Part shown: piece by piece, positions 51,001-60,526 of the stretch
Numbering within the stretch: position 1 is the stretch's first letter
How the letters are laid out: every line of letters begins with the position of its first letter
Assembly: GCA_965220345.1 (NCBI GenBank)
Contig: OZ244822.1
Coordinates: forward strand, 434,001 to 498,000
Length of the DNA: 64,000 bases
Reading direction: 5' to 3'
DNA from: Aldehydirespirator sp965220345
Lineage (GTDB): Bacteria > Actinomycetota > Acidimicrobiia > Acidimicrobiales > Aldehydirespiratoraceae
The notes under the pieces: model-generated
Database searches by the model: none
What the model was told of the DNA's origin: nothing
Seen by the model: the letters and a program-made list of their open reading frames with translations, nothing else
Position numbers and translations under genes: made by a program

Positions 51001-54000
51001 TTAGTCGTTGTCTTTGATGGTCAAGACGGGTTGTTTGTCGCTTATATGCACGTCGCCTTGGGGTTCTGACAACACGATCGTGAACGTTTCATCAGGCTCT
51101 TTGACGCGATCATTCAACGCGTAAATCAAACCAATATTGGAAGTCACACCCGGTCTGAAACTAATAGACGAAGTCCGCACCACGAAATCCTCGCCTGCTG
51201 TCGCATACCCAGCACCGGTACCAAGTATCCCAGGAGTGTACTTAACCGTCACCCGCTCACTAGCAGGCTTGTTGAGCTTGAAACGAACAAGATAAAACGG
51301 ACTCCGACCCTCAACATAGATACTGTCCTGCACAGAAATCGTAACCACATCCACAAGCGGCGGCGGAGGCGGTAGCGGATCGTCATCATCAGAGATAGCA
51401 ACGGTTGCTGTAGATGCAGATGAATCCAGGTCATACCCAGAGCCGGTAGCCAACGTCACAGTCACAGACCCGTCAGGCTCATCAATAGAGTCACCCGATG
51501 TAGCAACAGTGAACGTAGCAGTGCCGCTGGTTCCGATTGTGACTGTCTGGGAGCCTGTGGTCACACCATAACTACCCCTAGAGGTGACATTCACAGACAC
51601 ACCCAACGATGCTGACGGCACCGGAGACGCAGCAAGCGTGAACGTTGCGTTGCTGCCCTCAGTGACCGTGCTACCAGCAGTGATACTGACCTCAGGAGTC
51701 GGTGGTGGTAGCGGGTTGTCATCATCAGAGATATTCACGGTTGCTGAAGATGTAGACGAATCCAGGTCATACCCAGTGCCGGTAGCCAACGTGACGGTCA
51801 CAGACCCGTCAGGCTCATCAGTAGAGTCACCCGATGTAGCAACAGTGAACGTAGCAGACCCGCTAGTAGGGATCGAGACTGTCTGAGAGCCTGCGGTCAC
51901 ACCATAATCACCACTAGAGGTAACATTCACATTGACCTGCAAAGCTGCTGACGGCACCGGAGACGCGCTAAGCGTGAACGTTGCGTTGCTGCCCTCAGTG
52001 ACCGTGCTACCAGCAGTAATACTGACCTCAGGAACCGGTGGTGGCGGGTTGTCATCATCAGACACAGTCACGGATGCTGCTGATGCAGACGAAGCCAGGT
52101 CATACCCAGCGTCATCTACCAAAGTCACAGTCACAGAGCCGTCCACCTCATCAACAGTGTCACCACTAGTAGCAACCGTGAACGTAGCAGACCCGCTAGT
52201 AGGAATCGAGACTATCTGTGAGCCTGTAGTAACACCATAACTACCCGTGGCAGACACAGTCACGGTCACATCAAGATTCGCAGCCGGTGCCGGAGACGCA
52301 GCCAACGTAAACGTTGCGTTGCTGCCCTCAACCACATCACTACCAGCAGCAATACTAACCTCGGGAGTGGTTGCTGCAGGTGCGGAAACCGCAACAAGGG
52401 CTTGCAACGCAGCAACTACCGGATCCCAGCGAACACTCCAGAACGTTCGCGCGTTTTGTTGCGCTTCAGAAACGGTCATCGCACTACCCGTAAACCCAGG
52501 CACAGACTCACCAAACGCCAACAGCACACGCTTCCAACGATTCACATGCGCGGCACCATTACCAGTTTCAGCTGCGTAACCTTTCACATCGTTGACCAAC
52601 GAAGCGGGAACCACATAAACAGACTCGCTAGTCTCAGACTCAGTCTCAGTAGTGTCGGTTGTGTCCGTGGTGTCTGTCGTGTCGCTGTTGGTGGTGTCTG
52701 TGCTGGTTTGTGCTTCCAGAGCTGTCAACGCAACCACGACCGGATCCCAACGACTCCAACCTTTATCAGCAAAAGTTTGCGCTTCGACTGCGGTCATTGC
52801 TATACCCGTAAACCCAGACACGCTCTCACCAAAAGCCACAAGCACACGCCTCCAACGATTCACATGCTCACTGCCATGAAAAGCCTCAGCCGCATAGCCT
52901 TTCACATCAGCCAACAACTGCGCTGACACAGCCTCCTCAGTGCTGGCTTCTTGTTGTTGCACAGTATGCTTCGGATACTCCTCACTAAACACAGAATGAC
53001 GACCATTCTGATTATCTTTCACACGAACCTTGATCTTTTTAGGAGAACTATCATCAGCTGGGCTCAAAGTAACCTCCACCTCAAACTGCACACACGCAGC
53101 AGTACGCCCCTCAACACCCGAACCCTCATATTTACCCCAAAAATACCCGAACACACCATAAGGAAACAAACCCGGCTCATGCGCTACAGCCTCAACAGCC
53201 GGCCTCGTCTCATCACGAGGCGTGTTCGGGTCATCAACTACCGCATCCCTAGCAGCAACCGCGCGCACCTCGCCAAGCTGATGCGCGGACGCGCACAACG
53301 GACCATCCCTAAACCTCAAAGAAGCAACCTCATTACCCGTCTCACCATCAAAACTCGCTAAATCAACCGTCACCAACGAATCCGCCAGCTTCTTCATCAA
53401 CGCAGCATCAACATTACTAGTAGGACCGCCACTATCCAAAGTACCAACCAACATATCGATAACCCTGTAACCCCCAACAGTATTAGACGCAGCATTTTGA
53501 TTGAAATACGCTACATAATCACGACTCGGGGGACTACCTGGAGCCGGGGGATCACCGGTTCTATCAGCAAAAAATGTTTTATCATGAAAAACACGCTCAG
53601 CACGTAAAGCAGTATCAGTGATATCCATATCAGCAGTCACAACCCTCGGATCCCCAAACACCGCCTCAGGAGCCACCTCAGGAGCCAACTCCAGTTTCGT
53701 CACCGTAACAGAATCCACACTCCGCCACACCGTACCAGAAGGCGCAAAAAAATCACAATACGAATCCGCAACAGCAGTCTCAAACAACTTGAGTGTCGCA
53801 GCATCACCATCCCCATCATCACAATCATAAGGACTAGCCGCCACCACATACACAGGCGAAACACCATAAAAAGGATAATCGTCACTAGAAGCGGCAAGGG
53901 CATAGTGGCTAATCGGGTTACGGCCTACATTTTGCCCTGTTCTCACATTACCACTAGCACCCAAATACTCCGTAGCATGCTTCGTGCCGTCAGCATTCGA

Positions 54001-55179
54001 ACCCGTCGCATAATCAAACGATGCGATAACCTGCCCATCTGGATCGCGTGGATCTGCAGCGGTATGATTCTCCCATTGGGACGACCAGAACCCGACCTGG
54101 GTAGTAGTTGAATAATCTCGTGAAATCCGTTTACCGTTCAACCAATAAACCGGCACCGCATCATCAGAAGACCGCATCATCACATTATCACGAGCATCCA
54201 CCGCAGAAGTAGAACCCACCACCCGATACGCCAACGCATGACCCCGAATAGCAGAATGACCAAAACGCGCTCTGCTCTGCACAAACTGGTTATAAACATC
54301 AATATCAGACGCAGTAGCGTCACGAGATCCGCTAGTCGCAAACAACAGACGGAACTTCTCACCCGGCCGCAAACTATCAGGCTTCAAATCCCAAAAAAAC
54401 GGCACCGTAACAGTGCCATCAGAATTCGTAAAAGTACTATCCCCATTATCAGCAGACACCACATACACAGGCGAAATACCATAAAAAACTCTGCTATTAC
54501 TAGCAGCGTTAGATGAGTCACTAATAGGATTACTACTACTAGACCGCCCCGCCCTCACATTACCACTAGCACCCAAATATTCAGTAGCATGCTTCGTGCC
54601 GTCAGCATTCGAACCCGTCCAAACGGCACCGGCAGAACGAGTGCCTCCTCTCGCATTGCGTATATCTGAAGCAGTAAAATTTTCCCAAGCAGACGACCAA
54701 AACCCCTCCTGTGCAGTAGACCCATAATCCTGCGAAATCCGTTTACCGTTCAACCAATAAACCGGTGCCACCACATCAGAAGACCCCAACTTCGCATTAT
54801 CACGAGCATCCACCCCAGTCGTAGAACCCACCACCCGAAACGTCGACGCATGACCCCGAATAGCCAAATCACCCGCATTACGCGCTACTCCTTGCACAAA
54901 ACCGTTATAAGTAGCAATATCACCAGCTCGAGCGTTACGAACCGAAGTAGTCACAAACAACAAACGGAACTTGTCACCCGCCCCCAAACCAGCAGGCTTC
55001 AACGACCACCAAAACGGCACCGTAACCGTGCCATCAGCATTCGTAAAAGTACCATCCCCATTATCAACCGGCAGGGACTGAGCAACTACACGCCCAGAAT
55101 CAACAACCCCCAACCCAACAGCAAACAACATCGCCACAAGCAGCGCAACCAACGCACGCGACCACCCAAACCGAAGCAT
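51001..55179 (-). CDS. Giant secreted Calx-beta repeat protein, copy 2 (leader out of frame)
   Basis: 1392 residues from ATG 55179 (LRFGWSRALVALLVAMLF signal core); the leader start conserved with copy 1 is ATG 55268, but a 13-base G tract puts it one base out of frame. Two copies of the TVTVPF(F/W)W domain are present (copy 1 has one), then the DCDDGDGD segment, a DTT-repeat linker longer than in copy 1, two HVNRW(K/R)RVL repeats, three Calx-beta repeats and the C-terminal Calx-beta-like domain ending LTIKDND. The last 450 residues are nearly identical to copy 1. Surface or secreted, Ca2+-binding adhesin-like; ligand unknown. Weak RBS at ATG 55179. Confidence 0.85.
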   Translation of the reverse strand: MLRFGWSRALVALLVAMLFAVGLGVVDSGRVVAQSLPVDNGDGTFTNADGTVTVPFWWSLKPAGLGAGDKFRLLFVTTSVRNARAGDIATYNGFVQGVARNAGDLAIRGHASTFRVVGSTTGVDARDNAKLGSSDVVAPVYWLNGKRISQDYGSTAQEGFWSSAWENFTASDIRNARGGTRSAGAVWTGSNADGTKHATEYLGASGNVRAGRSSSSNPISDSSNAASNSRVFYGISPVYVVSADNGDSTFTNSDGTVTVPFFWDLKPDSLRPGEKFRLLFATSGSRDATASDIDVYNQFVQSRARFGHSAIRGHALAYRVVGSTSAVDARDNVMMRSSDDAVPVYWLNGKRISRDYSTTTQVGFWSSQWENHTAADPRDPDGQVIASFDYATGSNADGTKHATEYLGASGNVRTGQNVGRNPISHYALAASSDDYPFYGVSPVYVVAASPYDCDDGDGDAATLKLFETAVADSYCDFFAPSGTVWRSVDSVTVTKLELAPEVAPEAVFGDPRVVTADMDITDTALRAERVFHDKTFFADRTGDPPAPGSPPSRDYVAYFNQNAASNTVGGYRVIDMLVGTLDSGGPTSNVDAALMKKLADSLVTVDLASFDGETGNEVASLRFRDGPLCASAHQLGEVRAVAARDAVVDDPNTPRDETRPAVEAVAHEPGLFPYGVFGYFWGKYEGSGVEGRTAACVQFEVEVTLSPADDSSPKKIKVRVKDNQNGRHSVFSEEYPKHTVQQQEASTEEAVSAQLLADVKGYAAEAFHGSEHVNRWRRVLVAFGESVSGFTGIAMTAVEAQTFADKGWSRWDPVVVALTALEAQTSTDTTNSDTTDTTDTTDTTETESETSESVYVVPASLVNDVKGYAAETGNGAAHVNRWKRVLLAFGESVPGFTGSAMTVSEAQQNARTFWSVRWDPVVAALQALVAVSAPAATTPEVSIAAGSDVVEGSNATFTLAASPAPAANLDVTVTVSATGSYGVTTGSQIVSIPTSGSATFTVATSGDTVDEVDGSVTVTLVDDAGYDLASSASAASVTVSDDDNPPPPVPEVSITAGSTVTEGSNATFTLSASPVPSAALQVNVNVTSSGDYGVTAGSQTVSIPTSGSATFTVATSGDSTDEPDGSVTVTLATGTGYDLDSSTSSATVNISDDDNPLPPPTPEVSITAGSTVTEGSNATFTLAASPVPSASLGVSVNVTSRGSYGVTTGSQTVTIGTSGTATFTVATSGDSIDEPDGSVTVTLATGSGYDLDSSASTATVAISDDDDPLPPPPPLVDVVTISVQDSIYVEGRSPFYLVRFKLNKPASERVTVKYTPGILGTGAGYATAGEDFVVRTSSISFRPGVTSNIGLIYALNDRVKEPDETFTIVLSEPQGDVHISDKQPVLTIKDND

Positions 55180-55189
55180 CAGGCAGCCA

Positions 55190-55202
55190 CCCCCCCCCCC
55201 CC
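55190..55202 (-). repeat. 13-base G tract in the leader of Calx-beta protein 2
   Basis: Thirteen G on the minus strand between ATG 55268 (RBS AGGAG at 55280-55276) and the signal core. From that ATG the frame reads through the tract and stops at TGA after GTG GCT GCC. With 14 (or 11) G the leader would join the rest of the gene in frame, as in copy 1. Confidence 0.85.
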
Positions 55203-55268
55203 GCGGGTCGCGGACGCGTCAACAGACGACAACCCCACAACACCAACCGCAGCGGTAGAACCACGCAT
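55203..55268 (-). other. Orphaned leader start of Calx-beta protein 2
   Basis: ATG 55268 with AGGAG eight bases upstream encodes MRGSTAAVGVVGLSSVDASA, homologous to the leader of copy 1 (MRGSEAAVGG...). It is the likely native start, currently out of frame with the main reading frame because of the G tract. Confidence 0.7.
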
Positions 55269-55309
55269 GATCAGACTCCTAACCCATCTCGGGAACAAGA
55301 ACACCAAGC

Positions 55310-55338
55310 ACTATAACAAACCCACACGGCTCGCACAA
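55310..55338 (-). promoter_or_regulatory. Sigma70-like promoter of Calx-beta gene 2
   Basis: -35 TTGTGC (55338-55333), 17-base spacer, -10 TATAGT (55315-55310), identical to the promoter of copy 1, 42 bases before ATG 55268. Confidence 0.65.
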
Positions 55339-55402
55339 CCACCCGTGACGGGACTGTCAGCGGGCACGGTGACTGTCAGTTCCCACGAACCACCCGAGCA
55401 GG

Positions 55403-55408
55403 TAAAGT
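55403..55408 (+). promoter_or_regulatory. -10 box TAAAGT for leaderless AbrB-type gene
   Basis: TAAAGT ends six bases before GTG 55415. Two GACTGTCAG motifs just upstream may form an operator for the AbrB-type protein. Confidence 0.45.
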
Positions 55409-55414
55409 GATGCT

Positions 55415-55705
55415 GTGGTGACGCTCCGGTCCGACGGCAGGGTGACGATTCCCAAGTATCTCAGAAACCGAAACCAAGCGTGCCTACGAGAGGGAGACGA
55501 GCTGCAAGCAGAGATGACCAGCGAGGGCATTCTTCTTCGTCTATGCCCTCAGCGTAAATACTCTCAGAGTAACAAGGACCAGTGGTGGTATTGGACCGAC
55601 GAATGGCAGGCAGGAGAGCAGCAGATCATCGACGATCATGCAGCTGGAAGGCGTGGCCCGGTATTCGCCTCTGGTGCTGAGTTTCTGGCCGCACTCACAG
55701 ATTAG
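55415..55705 (+). CDS. AbrB/SpoVT-type antitoxin, orphan
   Basis: 96 residues from GTG 55415. The N-terminal swapped-hairpin domain TLRSDGRVTIPKYLRNRNQACLREGDELQAE is followed by DQWWYWTDEWQAGEQQII and a C-terminal FASGAEFLAAL segment. This two-part pattern is common in actinobacterial antitoxins, where the second part binds a toxin. No toxin gene follows; the next gene is a convergent CPBP protease. It may be a solitary antitoxin or a transcription regulator of the neighbouring Calx-beta gene, with which it shares a divergent region. Confidence 0.75.
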   Translation: MVTLRSDGRVTIPKYLRNRNQACLREGDELQAEMTSEGILLRLCPQRKYSQSNKDQWWYWTDEWQAGEQQIIDDHAAGRRGPVFASGAEFLAALTD

Positions 55706-55742
55706 AGATGCCTCACCGTCGCAACTGGCTGCAATATCAGGC

Positions 55743-56477
55743 TCAGTTCAGAGCCGAGAGCGCCACGACGGTTACAGCGTTGAAAGCAACGTGCGAGCAA
55801 AGCGCTGCGCCGATGCGTCTGGTGCGCTGCACCAAGACGGCATGTGCTATCCCGATCACCAGCAAAGCCGGGAACTGCAGCACCTGAAAATGAACTACAG
55901 CAAAAGCCAGCGAAGAGATCGCTACTGCTGCTGTTGATCCTAGACGGTCACGCAGAGCCCCTTGCAGCAGGCCGCGAAAAAAGATCTCCTCGGTCAGCGG
56001 TGCCGCTACCACAGTCATAGCAACCAGCGCTGCGAACCCCCAGGGCGAGTCAGCCAGATCAACCAGTTCCCTGGCAGGGCCTTCCACGTCTAGGTCATCG
56101 AATACTTGCAGGATCGGCCAATACAGCAACGGCAGCACCACTAGCTGCAAACCCAAACCGATGGCTATGCCCAGTGGTATATCGACGGACTTGATCCGCC
56201 AGCCAAGCTGCTCAGTCCAGTTCAGACCGCGCCGTTGAGCCAGAAGCGGAGTGCCAACCAAGCCGAACCACAGCGGGATCTGCAACACCAGCAGCCACCC
56301 CAGACCCAGTTCTGCGGCCATATCGTCGCTGTCGTCAAGTCCAGCGGCTGCCATCACCACAATCGCGGCGGCCACGCTCGCCAAGAAACCCGCCGACCAT
56401 CCAATCAGAGCCCATTTCAAGCGAACCCCAGCAGACATCCCCGCCGAAGGCATCGCCGCCGAGTGATCCCCTACCAC
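55743..56477 (-). CDS. CPBP family intramembrane metalloprotease
   Basis: 244 residues with about seven hydrophobic segments and the CPBP (Abi/Rce1) motifs: EEIFFRGLLQGAL (EExxxR), FAVVHF with His, and SHVAFNAVTV with the last His/Asn. They are membrane-embedded proteases or maturation factors, including some linked to bacteriocin immunity. GTG 56477 or ATG 56438 are possible starts. The 3' end of this gene has a decayed counterpart beside the first Calx-beta gene, so protease and Calx-beta gene were duplicated together. Confidence 0.84.
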   Translation of the reverse strand: MVGDHSAAMPSAGMSAGVRLKWALIGWSAGFLASVAAAIVVMAAAGLDDSDDMAAELGLGWLLVLQIPLWFGLVGTPLLAQRRGLNWTEQLGWRIKSVDIPLGIAIGLGLQLVVLPLLYWPILQVFDDLDVEGPARELVDLADSPWGFAALVAMTVVAAPLTEEIFFRGLLQGALRDRLGSTAAVAISSLAFAVVHFQVLQFPALLVIGIAHAVLVQRTRRIGAALCSHVAFNAVTVVALSALN

Positions 56478-56676
56478 GTTTCTCGCAAAGCCGCTCGCAT
56501 CTCCGCTGAGACTAGAAGACCACTAGGCAGCAGACACATGCAGCTACATTCTCAAATCGGTTTGTAACCGTCATCATCGCTGTCTAGGTGTCGGTTCGCG
56601 TGAGGTTGTGGCGCTTGTTGCGAGTGTGTCATAAGTCTCGATCCAGGGTTTCGGCTTTGCAAACGCTGGGGGTTCT

Positions 56677-58227
56677 TCACCACAGCGTTGTTGGGGTTGC
56701 TGGGTCTCTGGCGTTGCTGCTGCTCCTTTCTTTTCGACGAGTGGCTGGGCCTCTAGCAGTGATGTCGGAGCGGCTTCGGGTCAAGTTTCTGGTTTTGTGT
56801 TTGGAGTGCGCCGGATTGCGGGCTTGGTGGCTCGCTGCCGGATGTGGAGGCCAGTCGTCGGCGTGGGCTGGCCCGTGTCGGGGAGTGTTGGCTGGGTTAT
56901 CTGGTGGGTGCAGGGTGTGGCTGCCGTCTGCGTGTTTGTAGATCTGCCATTTGTCGTGATGGATCCTGTGATGACAGTCCCAGCACACCATGATCAGATT
57001 GTCGAGGCTGGTAGCACCGCCTCGTGAATACGGGGTGATGTGATGCGCTTGACACATGCTGGGTGGTGCTCCGCAATGGAAACAACCTCCGTAGGTAGCG
57101 AGCAAGGCTTGCCATTGACTGTCGCTAACCGTGCGACGTGATCGGGTGCGCCAGAGTGCGTCACCCTTGCGGTCATAAACCAACCCAGTGAGCCGAGAGT
57201 TGCAGGTCAGTTCTTCGACTACAGCAGGCGGTAGCCGTGAGCCGTCTGAAAGTTCATAGATCAGCTCACGGCTGCTGTCAGCCACACGAGCCAACACAGT
57301 GATATCAGCCAACCAGCTACCGCTGACCTCGCCAGACGCTGCGACTAGCTCAGCATCAGCAGCAGCGTTGGTGACTCCAGTTTGGATGCAAGCCTCGTCA
57401 CCGGTATCTACCCCATCTTTGTGGCCACTGTTGGAGTTGCCTGTGCTCGTGGTGTGGCTGTCAGTGTGGCCTTTTGCGTTGCCGGTGGCCTGCTTGCTGT
57501 TGCGTCGCTGGTTAGTGGTGTGGCTGATATGGGCCTGTAGCGCGTCGGCCATGCATTGCGGGAACTTACGACGCTCGCTTTCAGGCAGCTGCTTATCAGC
57601 GTTGAGTAGCCGAGCAGCGGTTTGACGTAACCGGTTATGCAGCCGCTGCCCAGTGATCTTGTCGAACTCGCCGTGCAAAGCGATCATGCCCTCTGGCGTG
57701 TCATAAAACTTCAAATAACGCTTGGCGCGTTGTGCAGCGTGTTGAGAGACCCCGTTATCTGCTTGTTGGGAAGCGATCCAACGATTCGCAGCACCAACAA
57801 ACTGCTCAGGCCGCATTGAGCCTGCTTGCTTCAGTAGTTCAGCATCAGCAGCTACAGCATCAGAACTGGTCTGAGTGATCACGTCAGCGAGCCGTCGCGC
57901 GTTGGCTTGAGACACCGCCCCTGTTTGCAGTGCCTCATAAAGTTCAGGCACCTTCCGTACCACTTGTGAGACCTTGACCCGGTCACGAGCATCGCGTTGC
58001 GCTAACCCAGCAGCCGAAGCCAGAACTTCAACGCCTCCATCCCCGTGACGTTCACGCCGAGCGATCAACTCCGCTGCTTTGGTCTGCACACCAGCAACAA
58101 CAGCGGCCACAGATCGAGTCACTCGCAGAACTTCACGCAGATCATCACAAGGCACAGACCCAGCTTCAACCACCGCAAGCAGTTCATTGGCTGCGGTTTC
58201 AGCCCGTCGAGCGATCTCAGTAATCAT
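56677..58227 (-). CDS. DUF222/HNH endonuclease (13E12-type)
   Basis: 516 residues. The DUF222 helical domain covers about 1-210 (VAAVVAGVQTKAAELIARRERHG, GAVSQANARRLADVI), then a low-complexity Thr/Ser/Asn linker. The HNH domain near 385-430 has CFHCGAPPSMCQAHHITPY with paired Cys and HH, followed by LDNLIMVCWDCHHRIHHDKW. A Lys/Arg/Ser-rich tail follows. I chose ATG 58227 because TATACT ends seven bases before it; ATG 58233 is two codons earlier. These genes are multi-copy and variable in actinobacteria and are often tied to mobile DNA. Confidence 0.88.
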   Translation of the reverse strand: MITEIARRAETAANELLAVVEAGSVPCDDLREVLRVTRSVAAVVAGVQTKAAELIARRERHGDGGVEVLASAAGLAQRDARDRVKVSQVVRKVPELYEALQTGAVSQANARRLADVITQTSSDAVAADAELLKQAGSMRPEQFVGAANRWIASQQADNGVSQHAAQRAKRYLKFYDTPEGMIALHGEFDKITGQRLHNRLRQTAARLLNADKQLPESERRKFPQCMADALQAHISHTTNQRRNSKQATGNAKGHTDSHTTSTGNSNSGHKDGVDTGDEACIQTGVTNAAADAELVAASGEVSGSWLADITVLARVADSSRELIYELSDGSRLPPAVVEELTCNSRLTGLVYDRKGDALWRTRSRRTVSDSQWQALLATYGGCFHCGAPPSMCQAHHITPYSRGGATSLDNLIMVCWDCHHRIHHDKWQIYKHADGSHTLHPPDNPANTPRHGPAHADDWPPHPAASHQARNPAHSKHKTRNLTRSRSDITARGPATRRKERSSSNARDPATPTTLW

Positions 58228-58417
58228 AACCATCAGTATAGACTATGGGTGTGACAAAGCACCCCGTCACATACGATTTATTCTGAAAAATCTGTAAATA
58301 TCAGCAACATCCACACCCGCCTTAGCAGTGTTTGGATTTCTGCTTGGAGTGCTTTAGCACCACCAATTCATTATCAGGGCTGAAGGTCCGGCGATATGTA
58401 GGAGAGGGCTTGCGAGA

Positions 58418-60526
58418 ATGCTCCGCCGCGATTTCATTGTTAGCGAGGTTACATCCAAGGCGCATCCGACTAGCCTGAGCAACGTGGCTGATAGTGCTCC
58501 ACCCCCTCCACCTCCCCCGTCGCCTGTCGGTGGTGGTGGCCAAAGATCTAGCGGCGACGGCCGAAGGTCTAAGTCGTCGCGCGATAACGCCAGTTCCGAC
58601 AACTCCTCTAGCTCTTCCTCTTCCTCTTCAAACTCGTCGGGTTCTTCGGATCAGCCGCGCCGTTCGCGACTGATTATCTGGGTGATGATCGGTGCGATCA
58701 TCGCGATTGTTGTGGCAACCACGGTGCTGCCTGGTGACAACGGCGAAGAGATCTCCTATCCCGACTTCCTAGAGCGTGTCACCCAAGGAGAGATCGTTAA
58801 AGGCACCTACAACAACAACAGCGGCAGCATCAAAGCCACTGCTGTTGATGGCACCGAATACAAATCCAACGGCCCGCTGCCGCTGCCTGACACTGACACT
58901 GCGGTGATCAACGACAGCGTTGCTGAGTTCCGCTACGAAACCCCAACCACGAACTTCTTTTTGTCATTGTTGCCGTTGCTGCTACCGATCGGGCTACTAA
59001 TCCTGTTCTTTTGGTGGATGCAACGCCGCGCCCAAGGGCAAGTGGGCAGCATCATGTCGATAGGACGCAGCCGCGCCAAGACTTACTCCACCGAACGACC
59101 AGGAACGACCTTTGAGGATGTAGCAGGTTACGAAGGTGTCAAACAGGAGATCACAGAGATCGTGGATTTCCTCAAAACACCGGAACGTTTCGCTGAGATC
59201 GGCGCGCGGGTGCCTAAAGGTGTGCTGCTAGTTGGGCCTCCTGGCACCGGCAAAACCCTTATTGCTAAAGCAGTGGCGGGCGAAGCAGGCGTGCCGTTCC
59301 TTTCGGTGACCGGCTCGGACTTCATGGAAATGTTCGTGGGTGTGGGTGCCAGCAGGGTGCGTGACCTTTTCGAGTCGGCACGCAAAATGGGCAAAGCCAT
59401 CATCTTCATTGACGAGGTTGACTCCATCGGGCGCAAACGCGGTGCCGGGCTCGGAGGCGGCCACGACGAACGAGAGCAGACGCTCAACCAGATGCTTTCA
59501 GAAATGGACGGCTTCGAAGGATCTGAGGGCATCGTGATGATGGCCGCCACTAACAGACCCGACATTTTGGATCCTGCCCTGCTGCGGCCTGGGCGCTTTG
59601 ACCGTCAAGTGGTGGTGCCGCTGCCAGAACTGCAAGACCGTCACGACATATTGCAGGTGCATATCAAAGGCAAACGCACCGCAGACGACCTTGACATTAT
59701 GGTCGTAGCACGAGGCACACCGGGAATGAGCGGCGCGGATCTCGCCAACCTAATCAACGAAGCGGCCCTCTATGCAGTGCGCGACGGCAACGACGAGATC
59801 GCAGCCCGTCATGTGGAAATGGCGCGGGATCGTGTGCTGATGGGACAAAAACGTGAGTCGCTGGCTCTTTCCAATACCGAAAAAGAAGCAATCGCCTATC
59901 ACGAAGCAGGTCATGCCGTGTGTGCGTCGGTGCTGCCGACAGCCGATCCGCTTCACAAAGTGACAATCATTCCCAGCGGCATGGCGCTCGGTGTGACTAT
60001 GCAGCTACCCGAAGAGGATCGTCACATTTACCGCTCGGATTACATTCTTGACCGTTTGGTGGTGATGTTTGGCGGTCGTATTGCTGAAGAGCTGGTGTTC
60101 GGGATTGTCAGCACTGGAGCTGCCGACGACCTGATGCGCGCCACATCGCTGGCACGATCCATGGTTAGGGAATGGGGTATGTCTAACGAGATCGGGCCGA
60201 TGGCGTGGGGATCACAAAACCAGGTGTTCCTCGGCGAGGATCTGGTGCAAACCCGCGACTACAGCGACGACACTGCACGGGTGATTGATAAAGAAACTGA
60301 GCGGATACTGCGTGAGCAGCAGGATCGCTGCCGCGAAACCCTCAACGACTATCGCCACGGACTGGATCTAGTAGCTAGAGCCCTGCTGGAGTATGAGACG
60401 ATCAGCGGTGCAGAAGTCGATCGACTAATAGAAGTGTCACGCAACGGCTCGCAAGCTTCTGGCCTAGACGGCGACGCTGCCGCCATTGTCTCAACTAGCA
60501 CTACCAGCACCTCTAGTTCTTCGTAA
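58418..60526 (+). CDS. ftsH: ATP-dependent zinc metalloprotease FtsH
   Basis: 702 residues from ATG 58418, RBS AGGAGAGGG. Unusually long N-terminus: Pro8 and Gly4 runs and a Ser-rich stretch before TM1 (LIIWVMIGAIIAIVVATTVL, near 85-105). A periplasmic loop and TM2 (FLSLLPLLLPIGLLILFFWW) follow, then AAA domain GPPGTGKTLIAKAVAGEAG, IIFIDEVDSIG, the SRH, and zinc site HEAGHAVCAS. It degrades membrane and regulatory proteins. The sequence ends with a Ser/Thr tail. It is flanked on both sides by minus-strand genes, so it is monocistronic. Confidence 0.96.
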   Translation: MLRRDFIVSEVTSKAHPTSLSNVADSAPPPPPPPSPVGGGGQRSSGDGRRSKSSRDNASSDNSSSSSSSSSNSSGSSDQPRRSRLIIWVMIGAIIAIVVATTVLPGDNGEEISYPDFLERVTQGEIVKGTYNNNSGSIKATAVDGTEYKSNGPLPLPDTDTAVINDSVAEFRYETPTTNFFLSLLPLLLPIGLLILFFWWMQRRAQGQVGSIMSIGRSRAKTYSTERPGTTFEDVAGYEGVKQEITEIVDFLKTPERFAEIGARVPKGVLLVGPPGTGKTLIAKAVAGEAGVPFLSVTGSDFMEMFVGVGASRVRDLFESARKMGKAIIFIDEVDSIGRKRGAGLGGGHDEREQTLNQMLSEMDGFEGSEGIVMMAATNRPDILDPALLRPGRFDRQVVVPLPELQDRHDILQVHIKGKRTADDLDIMVVARGTPGMSGADLANLINEAALYAVRDGNDEIAARHVEMARDRVLMGQKRESLALSNTEKEAIAYHEAGHAVCASVLPTADPLHKVTIIPSGMALGVTMQLPEEDRHIYRSDYILDRLVVMFGGRIAEELVFGIVSTGAADDLMRATSLARSMVREWGMSNEIGPMAWGSQNQVFLGEDLVQTRDYSDDTARVIDKETERILREQQDRCRETLNDYRHGLDLVARALLEYETISGAEVDRLIEVSRNGSQASGLDGDAAAIVSTSTTSTSSSS

